Positions 47,053 through 52,941 of a stretch of 52,941 nt of DNA are shown in pieces. A program made the position numbers and the translations under genes. Numbering within the stretch: the first letter of the stretch is position 1; every line of letters starts with the position of its first letter. The notes beneath the pieces are model-generated. The model saw nothing but the letters and a program-made list of their open reading frames with translations, was not told where the DNA came from and ran no database searches. This stretch comes from Erythrobacteraceae bacterium CFH 75059 (GTDB taxonomy: Bacteria > Pseudomonadota > Alphaproteobacteria > Sphingomonadales > Sphingomonadaceae): assembly GCA_004331795.1 (NCBI GenBank), contig SJSR01000006.1, positions 33,800 through 86,740 of the forward strand, given 5' to 3'.

Positions 47053-47802
47053 ATGGCAGCCCGCCGCATCCGACCCGGCCGGCGCGCGCCGCGGCGACAG
47101 CGGCGCAGCCGCCTGCTGCACGGCATCGTCCTCCTCCTGCTGCTGGCGGGCGCCGCTGCCCTCGTCTGGCTGTGGCACGCGGGTCAAAGCTGGCGGCCCC
47201 GCGACAGTGATTACCCGGATCAGGGCGCCTATCTCACGGACGCGGCCGGGGCGGTGCGGATGGCCACGCTGCGCGCGATCGGGGCGAGGTTCGTCTATGT
47301 CCGCGCGAGCATCGGGGCCGAGCGCCGCGACGAAGCCTTTGCCCGCAATTTCGCCGCCGCGCGGCGCATCGGGATGCCGGTCGGCGTGGTGCACGAGTTC
47401 GATCCGTGCGCCACGGCCGATGCGCAATCCGCCAATTTCGTCGTCATGGTGCCGCGCGACGCGCAGCTTCTGCCGGCCGCCATCGCCCTTGACCGGCTGG
47501 CCGACGACTGCCCGCGCCGGATCAGTGAGGCGACGATCGAGTCCGAACTCATCACCCTCGTCAACCAGATCGAGATCCACACCGGGCTGCCGGTGCTGCT
47601 CAAGGCTGGGCGTGCCTTCGAGGAGCGCTACGGCATCGCCGCGGGTTTCGAACGCAATCTGTGGCTGTCGCAGAACTGGCTGGAGCCTGATTACGGACAG
47701 CGGCCGTGGCTGATGTGGACGGCGAACGATGCGCTGCGGACGGAGGCGGCGGAGCAGCCGATCGCCTGGGTCGTGGTGCGGCCCGGTGGAGAACGCGAAT
47801 GA
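47053..47802 (+). CDS. GH25-like membrane-anchored protein, probably catalytically degenerate
   Basis: 249 residues with a basic N-terminus and one signal-anchor helix (residues ~22-42, HGIVLLLLLAGAAALVWLWH). The remaining domain is a GH25-type beta/alpha barrel: ARFVYVRASIGAERRDEAFARNF, IGMPVGVVHEFDP and LEPDYGQRPWLMWTAN. The usual first catalytic Asp (DVSxWQ) and the DxE of the fourth strand are not found: the latter reads ALDRLADDC. A binding or scaffold role is possible. Overlaps cdd by four bases. Confidence 0.78.
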   Translation: MAARRIRPGRRAPRRQRRSRLLHGIVLLLLLAGAAALVWLWHAGQSWRPRDSDYPDQGAYLTDAAGAVRMATLRAIGARFVYVRASIGAERRDEAFARNFAAARRIGMPVGVVHEFDPCATADAQSANFVVMVPRDAQLLPAAIALDRLADDCPRRISEATIESELITLVNQIEIHTGLPVLLKAGRAFEERYGIAAGFERNLWLSQNWLEPDYGQRPWLMWTANDALRTEAAEQPIAWVVVRPGGERE

Positions 47803-48215
47803 CCGACGAACAGCTCGTGACCGCCGCCCGTGACGCGGCCGCAGCCTCCTATTCTCCCTACTCGCGCTTTGCCGTCGGGGCGGCGCTGCTGTTCGACGAC
47901 GGCGCCGTGTTCACCGGCACCAACATCGAGAACGCAAGCTACGGGCTGACGCTGTGCGCCGAGACGGTGGCCGTGGCCGCGGCGATGGCTGCCGGGCGGC
48001 GGGGCGGGTTGATGGCGGTGGCGGTGGCCGGACCTTTGGACGGTGCGTCAGGCGCGCCGATCACGCCCTGTGGCCGCTGCCGCCAGGTGCTGAACGAGCT
48101 GGCACAGCTCGGCGCGACCGACCCGGCCGTGCTGTGCGCCGGGCGCGACGGCGTCCGGCGCCTGACCTTGTCGCAGCTGCTGCCCGAGGCGTTCGGACCG
48201 GCAAGCCTCGGCTGA
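47799..48215 (+). CDS. cdd: cytidine deaminase
   Basis: 138-residue zinc enzyme turning cytidine or deoxycytidine to uridine for pyrimidine salvage. FTGTNIENASYGLTLCAETVAV carries the zinc Cys and catalytic Glu; PCGRCRQVLNEL provides the other two Cys. N-terminus SYSPYSRFAVGAALLFDDG is normal. The short homotetrameric type. The ATG overlaps the GH25-like stop as ATGA. Confidence 0.96.
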   Translation: MTDEQLVTAARDAAAASYSPYSRFAVGAALLFDDGAVFTGTNIENASYGLTLCAETVAVAAAMAAGRRGGLMAVAVAGPLDGASGAPITPCGRCRQVLNELAQLGATDPAVLCAGRDGVRRLTLSQLLPEAFGPASLG

Positions 48216-48255
48216 CCGAGCCGCACGCGGCGTCGGACCGCTCCGCCTTCGCCCC

Positions 48256-49389
48256 TCAGGCCGAGCGGTGGTCAAGCCATTCGAGCAGCGCGGCGAGGCA
48301 GTCGCGGGCCAGAAGCTTGCTGCGCTCGGGCGACCAGCCCTGAAGCGGGTCCGCCAGGGGCGCATGGTCCTTGAATGGCATTTCCAGGGTCATCGCCACG
48401 GCGCCGAAGCGCTGCGCCACCTGGTTCGTGCTCATGGCCAGATTGGCCGCGCCGGGGGCGGCCTTTACATAGCCCAGCTCGGTCTGGAAGTCGGGGGTGC
48501 GGCGGGCAAGGATCCGCTGGTAGCTGTAGAACTTTTCGCCCAGCGCGTCGGTCCAGCCCGGAATCCCTTCGAAACCGGCCAGAAAGTTCGCGGCGATCGC
48601 CTCGTCGCCGTGCACGTCCATGGCGAAATCGACGCCGGTCTCGTCCATGCGGTTGCGGATGGCCAGCACTTCGGGGCTGCGTTCGGGCGAGGGATCGGCC
48701 CATTCGCGGTTGAGATTCGCTCCGGCTGCGTTGGTGCGCAGATACCCGCGCCGCGAGCCGTCGGGATTGCAGTTGGGAACGATGATGAAGCGGCACCGCC
48801 GGCGCAGGGCCCGCCCGACCGGGTCGGCGGGATCGGTGAGACATTCGAGCGCGCCTTCCATCCACCATTCGGCCATGCTCTCGCCCGGATGCTGCCGGGC
48901 ATAGAGCCACACGGTGAAGTCGCCGTCGCCAAGCTCGAGGCTGTCGATCGGCTGGCCGTCGAGGCTGGAGCCGAGGCACCTGTAGGTGACACCCTCCGCC
49001 GCAGCCATCTGCGCCACCAGATCGTGATGCTGCTCCATCGAATAGGGGGCGAAATAGGCGAACCAGGCGAGGCCGCGGTCAAGCGTGTGGCAAATCGACA
49101 GCACACCGCGGTCCTTGTCGAAGCGCGTGTCGGCGCGGGTCCAGAGAAGGCGGTCGGTGCTGACGCAGGCGCGATAATCGGGCCAGCCGAGCGGGTAGGC
49201 GCTGTCGTTCAGCCCTTCGATCGCCAGCTCCACCCGCTCGCCCGGCGTGCCTGCGACGCGGAAATGGAACCACTGCTTGAATTCGCCGCCGGCGTCATAG
49301 CGCAGGGCCAACCGGGCGCTCGCCCCGGTGATCTCCAGCACCTCGATGTTGCCGCTGTCGAAGGCGGCGTCGATGCGCAGATCGCTCAT
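48256..49389 (-). CDS. M14 family metallocarboxypeptidase (cytosolic CCP-like)
   Basis: 377 residues. An N-terminal beta domain ([24 protein letters not shown]) precedes the M14 catalytic domain. Zinc ligands are His and Glu in [17 protein letters not shown] and His in AMDVHGDEA; the substrate Arg is in [16 protein letters not shown], and the catalytic Glu in [11 protein letters not shown]. This arrangement resembles the Pseudomonas PaCCP and cytosolic carboxypeptidases that trim C-terminal residues. No signal peptide, so cytoplasmic. The ATG overlaps the stop of the upstream lipoprotein gene. Confidence 0.9.
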   Translation of the reverse strand: MSDLRIDAAFDSGNIEVLEITGASARLALRYDAGGEFKQWFHFRVAGTPGERVELAIEGLNDSAYPLGWPDYRACVSTDRLLWTRADTRFDKDRGVLSICHTLDRGLAWFAYFAPYSMEQHHDLVAQMAAAEGVTYRCLGSSLDGQPIDSLELGDGDFTVWLYARQHPGESMAEWWMEGALECLTDPADPVGRALRRRCRFIIVPNCNPDGSRRGYLRTNAAGANLNREWADPSPERSPEVLAIRNRMDETGVDFAMDVHGDEAIAANFLAGFEGIPGWTDALGEKFYSYQRILARRTPDFQTELGYVKAAPGAANLAMSTNQVAQRFGAVAMTLEMPFKDHAPLADPLQGWSPERSKLLARDCLAALLEWLDHRSA

Positions 49390-49994
49390 CGGCCGGCCGT
49401 GACCCGAACGGTTTCGCCGTTGTTTCCGGGGAAGTCGCGGAACAGCGCGTCGGCCAGCAGCGGGGCATGGACGCGGCTGTCTGCCAGGCGCGATCGCAGC
49501 GGGAACTCCGTTTCTGCGCGCCCTTCCCACACGCTGGCATTGCTGCTGTCGCGCAGGGTCACGGCGAGCAGGGCCCCGCCGCGCTCTCGCGAGCCGCCAA
49601 GATTGATGCCGACGCCGAGGCCTACGCCGGAGCCGAACGTGCCGGTCGAGCCACCGACTCCGACGCTGACCGGCGAGCGGCTTCCGTCGATCCCGCGGGT
49701 GAACCGCTCCACCCGCACTTCCGCGCGGTACTGGCTCGTCCCCGAAGCGGTGGCCTGCGGCCGGAACCCCTGTCGCTGAAGCGCGTCCGCCACCGCCGTG
49801 CGGTACGGCGCCAGTTCGAGCGTGTCGGCGAGGCCGGGCGCGGCGACCACGGACACTGTGGCCGTTCTCGCCGCCGCGAGCCGGGCCGGGTCGTGGAACC
49901 GGGTCACCTCGATCGGGCCGGGTCCGGTGGCGCAGGCGCCAAGGGCAAGAACGGCCGCGCAGGCGGCGATGCAGCTTCCGATGCGTCGTGTCAT
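49386..49994 (-). CDS. DUF4136-like lipoprotein
   Basis: 202-residue lipoprotein: signal peptide to lipobox LGAC, then [60 protein letters not shown], a Gly-rich [20 protein letters not shown], and [15 protein letters not shown]. The strand-helix layout and ending resemble the DUF4136 lipoproteins found in many proteobacteria, function unknown. GGGAG precedes the ATG. Translated with the M14 peptidase by a four-base overlap, divergent from galE. Confidence 0.8.
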   Translation of the reverse strand: MTRRIGSCIAACAAVLALGACATGPGPIEVTRFHDPARLAAARTATVSVVAAPGLADTLELAPYRTAVADALQRQGFRPQATASGTSQYRAEVRVERFTRGIDGSRSPVSVGVGGSTGTFGSGVGLGVGINLGGSRERGGALLAVTLRDSSNASVWEGRAETEFPLRSRLADSRVHAPLLADALFRDFPGNNGETVRVTAGR

Positions 49995-50135
49995 GGTGGC
50001 AACTCCCGCTGGCAGGGTGGGGCAGTGGTTTGATGCAACAGCGTTCAACGCCGCCTCCGCGTTCCGTGAAGTGGTGGAGTCCGGCGTGCTTTTTCGGATT
50101 TCGCCGGCTCGGATCCGCTGCTAGCGGGCGAGCCG

Positions 50136-51164
50136 ATGAACACCAATCGAAAAGTGCCGGTGCTCGTCACCGGCGGCGCCGGCTACATCGGCAGCCACGC
50201 CGTCCTTGCCCTGCGCGATGGCGGCTGGCCGGTTGTGGTGATCGACAACCTGTCGACCGGCTTCCGCTTCGCCGTTCCCGACGCGGTGCCCCTGCATGTC
50301 GGCGACATCGCCGACACGGCGCTTCTCGCCCGGATCTTCGCCGAGCACGGGATTGGCGCGATCATGCATTTCGCCGGCTCGATCGTGGTGCCGGAGTCGG
50401 TGGAGCGTCCGCTCGACTACTACGGCAACAACACGGCCAAGAGCCGGACGCTGATCGCCGCGGCCGTGGAGGCGGGGATCAGGCACTTCATCTTCTCCTC
50501 GACCGCCGCGACATACGGCGCCCCGGACCACAGCCCGATCGCGGAGGACACGCCCACGCGGCCGATCAACCCCTACGGCTGGTCCAAGCTGATGACCGAG
50601 CAGATGCTGGCCGACACGGCGAAGGCCCATCCGCTCAACTACTGCGCGCTGCGGTACTTCAACGTGGCGGGCGCCGATCCCGATGCGCGCACGGGCCAGT
50701 CGACCGCCGGCGCGACCCACCTCATCAAGGTTGCCTGCGAGGCGGCGCTTGGCCGCCGCGACGCGGTGGCGGTCTACGGCACGGACTTCGACACTCCCGA
50801 CGGGACGGGGGTGCGCGACTACATCCACGTCAGCGACCTTGCCGCCGCGCATGTGCTGGCGCTGGAGGCGCTGCTGGCCGAGCCGGGACGGTCCATGGTG
50901 ATGAACTGCGGCTACGGACGCGGGTTCTCGGTGCTGGAGGTGCTCGACGCGGTGGACCGGGTGACCAATCGCCCGCTCGTGCGGAGGCTGGAGGGCAGGC
51001 GCGCCGGCGATCCCGCCGAGCTCGTGTCCGACCCGGCGCGTATCCGCGCCACCCTCCCGTGGCAGCCGCGCTTCGACGACCTGCACACGATCATCACCCA
51101 TGCGCTTCAATGGGAACGGCGCCTCCAGCAGCTGCGCGGATCCGATCAGCCCGCAGCCGGTTGA
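50136..51164 (+). CDS. galE: UDP-glucose 4-epimerase
   Basis: Short-chain dehydrogenase-type epimerase interconverting UDP-galactose and UDP-glucose, 342 residues. NAD-binding motif [16 protein letters not shown] is at residues 11-26, catalytic Ser/Thr in SSTAATYG, and Tyr147-x3-Lys151 in [27 protein letters not shown] is the typical sugar-binding region. It can also provide UDP-galactose for surface polysaccharide. It is not in an operon with the galactose catabolic genes 33 kb away. Confidence 0.93.
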   Translation: MNTNRKVPVLVTGGAGYIGSHAVLALRDGGWPVVVIDNLSTGFRFAVPDAVPLHVGDIADTALLARIFAEHGIGAIMHFAGSIVVPESVERPLDYYGNNTAKSRTLIAAAVEAGIRHFIFSSTAATYGAPDHSPIAEDTPTRPINPYGWSKLMTEQMLADTAKAHPLNYCALRYFNVAGADPDARTGQSTAGATHLIKVACEAALGRRDAVAVYGTDFDTPDGTGVRDYIHVSDLAAAHVLALEALLAEPGRSMVMNCGYGRGFSVLEVLDAVDRVTNRPLVRRLEGRRAGDPAELVSDPARIRATLPWQPRFDDLHTIITHALQWERRLQQLRGSDQPAAG

Positions 51165-51248
51165 CTTCGCCAGCGCGTCCGCATAGGCGCGGGGAGAACG
51201 GCGCCGGACGACCTGTCGCGGCGCCCGCTTCGTTTTCAGGATTGTGTC

Positions 51249-51374
51249 ATGAAGATTCGCAACAGCCTCAAGTCGCTGAAGGACCGGCATCGCGACTGCC
51301 GCGTGATCCGTCGTCGCGGCCGCACCTACGTGATCAACAAGACGAACCGGCGCTTCAAGGCGCGTCAGGGCTGA
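51249..51374 (+). CDS. rpmJ: 50S ribosomal protein L36
   Basis: A 41-residue ribosomal protein, [20 protein letters not shown] then [21 protein letters not shown]. It is the longer proteobacterial L36 form in which the zinc Cys/His set is lost (one Cys remains), as is common in alphaproteobacteria. AGGA lies eight bases before the ATG. Monocistronic, 84 bases after galE. Confidence 0.96.
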   Translation: MKIRNSLKSLKDRHRDCRVIRRRGRTYVINKTNRRFKARQG

Positions 51375-51430
51375 TCCGCCGGCGCGGGGCTGCGCGCGGC
51401 GACCAGCTGCGGCGGCAGCCCTGCCGACAT

Positions 51431-51465
51431 GAAAAAGGGCGCGACGACCACGCGCCGCGCCCTTT
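51431..51465 (-). terminator. rho-independent terminator of the CC_3452-like gene
   Basis: AAAGGGCGCG (51434-51443) pairs with CGCGCCCTTT (51456-51465) with a 12-base loop; on the minus strand it ends in a run of five T (51436-51432). It lies about 25 bases downstream of the stop at 51491. On the plus strand the same stem could also stop rpmJ transcripts, though with a shorter T run. Confidence 0.85.
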
Positions 51466-51490
51466 CCATGGTCTTCGAAGTTTCGTGGCG

Positions 51491-51811
51491 TCAGGCGTTG
51501 CAGCGCGCAAGTGCCGCCGAGTCGAGCGCCGTTCCATTGACCGTCAGAGACACCACCGTCCCGGCCTTGCGCTTCAGATCGCGGCACAGCCTGCTGGGGC
51601 GCGCCGCTGCGGCACGCGCGACACACGTCTCGCCCTGACACAGCCACAGCGTGTTTCCGGCCACGACGCGGGCATCCCTGGCCGGGGCGGCGAGAACGGC
51701 CGTCACTGCCGACGGCGTGCCGGAAGGGGCCGCTGTCACCGGCGCCCCGACGCCGAACATGCCCGCGGCCGCGACAGCCGAAGCCGCGATGATGGTTCGA
51801 ATGCTGTTCAT
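51491..51811 (-). CDS. CC_3452-like small exported protein
   Basis: 106 residues: signal peptide MNSIRTIIAASAVAAAGMFG with Ala-rich end, then ARVVAGNTLWLCQGETCVA, RPSRLCRDLKRKAGTVVSLT and GTALDSAALARCNA. The four Cys and the WLCQGETC pattern recall the CC_3452 family seen in many alphaproteobacteria, with unknown role. Two disulfides in the periplasm are likely. GAGGAGG lies seven bases upstream of the ATG. Ends at a terminator. Confidence 0.82.
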   Translation of the reverse strand: MNSIRTIIAASAVAAAGMFGVGAPVTAAPSGTPSAVTAVLAAPARDARVVAGNTLWLCQGETCVARAAAARPSRLCRDLKRKAGTVVSLTVNGTALDSAALARCNA

Positions 51812-51889
51812 GGTGGTCCTCCTCTATGGCCGATGGCGGCCAGCGAGTGCGGCCGTAGCGTTGTGCGTTTCAAGTTGCAACCAGAAACC

Positions 51890-51895
51890 TATAAG
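51890..51895 (+). promoter_or_regulatory. candidate -10 box of the HxlR regulator gene
   Basis: TATAAG at 51890-51895, 51 bases before the ATG at 51946, with TTCAAG about 15 bases upstream as a poor -35. The palindrome GTTGCAAC (around 51874-51881) lies between them and may be an operator. Confidence 0.35.
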
Positions 51896-51945
51896 GGCTT
51901 GTGCAGTTTGCAGCCGGTTCTAAGCTGTGGACGGGAGATTGGCCG

Positions 51946-52455
51946 ATGGGTGAACTGCATCGTCGCGAGCCGCTGCGAGAACTGACCGAGTGCGGACTCC
52001 CGCAGGCGCTGGAGGTCATGGGGGAGCGCTGGTCCTTCATGATCCTGCGCGCAGCCTTCAACGGGATCTGCCACTTCGAGGAATTCCACGACGAACTCGG
52101 CATCGCCCGCAACATCCTTTCCAACCGGCTGGGCCGGCTTGTGGAGCATGCGATCCTCGACCGTACCCCCTGTCCCGAGGACCGCCGGCGGGTGGAATAC
52201 CGGCTCACCGCCAAGGGTCTTGACCTGCTGCCGGCGATGATCGCCCTGCGCCAGTGGGGGCACCGCTACGGCGCCGAGGTGATCGAGAACCCGGTGCTCG
52301 TCGACGAGCGCGACCGCCTGCCGATCCGGGGCGTCGCGATCCTGGCCCATGACGGGCGCGTTCTCGGTCCCGACGAACTGAACCTCGTCGACCAGACGCA
52401 GGTCGGGCGCGCGGCGACCCGCGTGGAGCGGACCGTTGCCGTCCCGTCAGGCTAG
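51946..52455 (+). CDS. HxlR family transcriptional regulator
   Basis: 169-residue winged-HTH regulator of the HxlR/MarR-like group. CGLPQALEVMGERWSFMILR is the family opening with the single Cys at position 12 of the domain, which can sense thiol oxidants in HxlR and QorR proteins; GICHFEEFHDELGIARNILS and NRLGRLVEHAILDR form the HTH and wing. GGGAG precedes the ATG at 51946. It faces the CC_3452-like gene and is followed by an overlapping hypothetical. Confidence 0.9.
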   Translation: MGELHRREPLRELTECGLPQALEVMGERWSFMILRAAFNGICHFEEFHDELGIARNILSNRLGRLVEHAILDRTPCPEDRRRVEYRLTAKGLDLLPAMIALRQWGHRYGAEVIENPVLVDERDRLPIRGVAILAHDGRVLGPDELNLVDQTQVGRAATRVERTVAVPSG

Positions 52456-52807
52456 GCCGGTCGTCCCGACACCCGACGCCCGCTACATCGTTGTCGACGG
52501 CCGTCTGTGGCGGACCAGCAATCCGTCCCTCGCTCCGGACGAGCGGGAGGGCCATGTCCGCGCCCTCATGGCGGCCCGCCGCGCCGTGGCGGCGGCGCGG
52601 CGCGCGGATGATGCCGAGGCCCTGCGCGAGGCGCGCCAGCAGGTGCACGCGGCCAAGGTCGCGCTGGGGGAGCGCGGCCCGGTCTGGTGGACCGACGGGG
52701 CACCGGACGAGAACAGGCGCCTCGTTTGCAACAGCAGCTACGCGGCGTGGTGGCGGAAGCGGCGACCTAGTGCCGGCCGGTCGGGGGATGACGAACCGGC
52801 GGGCTGA
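52436..52807 (+). CDS. conserved hypothetical protein
   Basis: 123 residues from a TTG at 52436 that overlaps the HxlR gene by 20 bases. Core: DARYIVVDGRLWRTSNPSL, a helical Ala/Arg/Glu-rich middle, then ALGERGPVWWTDGAPDENRR and SYAAWW. Proteins of this type in sphingomonads are often named biopolymer transporter Tol, but nothing here resembles TolB or a transporter. No better start codon is present before the core. Confidence 0.75.
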   Translation: MPSRQARPVVPTPDARYIVVDGRLWRTSNPSLAPDEREGHVRALMAARRAVAAARRADDAEALREARQQVHAAKVALGERGPVWWTDGAPDENRRLVCNSSYAAWWRKRRPSAGRSGDDEPAG

Positions 52808-52941
52808 CCGCCACGCCCCACGGACGGATCAGGCGCGGAGAGGCTGAAGCCGGTAGGCGAGGGCTTCGGCTCCCGCATGAAGGCAATCGTCCCGCCGACA
52901 GTATGCAAGGCAATTTCGGAGTTAGTAGTTATGGGCTTGAC
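52808..52941. other. window end, no complete gene
   Basis: The last 134 bases hold no complete gene. An ATG at 52931 with GGAG nine bases upstream could begin another gene on the plus strand, but only four codons are present. Nearby, GAAGCC and GGCTTC form a weak hairpin around 52840-52870. Confidence 0.3.

Overview
The window is a visibly GC-rich stretch of a Gram-negative chromosome, very probably an alphaproteobacterium of the order Sphingomonadales. The signs are a TonB-dependent receptor paired with a secreted lipoprotein, a CC_3452-like small secreted protein, UPF0262, DUF3429, a SWIB-domain protein, the alphaproteobacterial form of ribosomal protein L36, and De Ley-Doudoroff galactose enzymes. 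Core genes (valS, ftsH, dnaB, rpoZ, rpmJ, folK, a tRNA-Lys) alternate with short accessory operons. I saw no transposase, integrase, phage gene, rRNA or CRISPR array, so this looks like stable chromosome.

Layout. 0-6.5 kb: valS faces away from a four-gene Mla-type lipid transport operon (MlaB-MlaE fusion, MlaF, MlaD, auxiliary lipoprotein). 6.3-15.5 kb: Brp/Blh carotene-cleavage enzyme, SWIB protein, PEBP protein, S41 protease, then many small exported or stress proteins (DUF962, GTEPFW lipoprotein, DUF3429, fasciclin lipoprotein, cold-shock protein with terminator, DUF2061, HPF-like factor). 15.5-16.1 kb: a 56-residue SmtA-type metallothionein translationally coupled to an SmtB-type sensor. 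16.1-18.6 kb: dgoK-dgoA-galactose dehydrogenase. 18.6-25.1 kb: acetyl-CoA synthetase, TonB-dependent receptor and its lipoprotein partner. 25.2-28.3 kb: msrA, exported methyltransferase-like protein, aguB, folK with no ordinary start codon, tRNA-Lys(TTT). 28.2-32.1 kb: DODA-type dioxygenase, FMN reductase and pirin, divergent from a LysR regulator, then a TRIC-type channel. 32.1-35.7 kb: haloalkane dehalogenase coupled to a sterol-desaturase-family protein, divergent from TetR and a His-rich lipoprotein. 35.7-38.2 kb: CitE-like lyase, class III CoA-transferase and MaoC hydratase, a C5-dicarboxylate or itaconate-type set. 38.3-46.4 kb: ftsH, Rap1a-like protein, DUF3667, DUF3072, orphan ParA, rpoZ, phospholipase D family protein, dnaB. 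46.5-52.9 kb: UPF0262, degenerate GH25 protein, cdd, M14 peptidase with DUF4136 lipoprotein, galE, rpmJ, CC_3452-like protein, HxlR regulator and a conserved hypothetical.

The parts that work most clearly as units are the Mla operon, the zinc/cadmium sensor-metallothionein pair, the galactose enzymes, the redox/aromatic set with its LysR regulator, and the CoA-thioester set. A pattern across the window is tight translational coupling: at least eleven neighbouring gene pairs share an NTGA start/stop overlap, using ATG, GTG, TTG and, for folK, apparently CTG. Two real genes are very short, the metallothionein (56 residues) and rpmJ (41 residues). All functional statements rest on motif recognition by eye; no database search was run.
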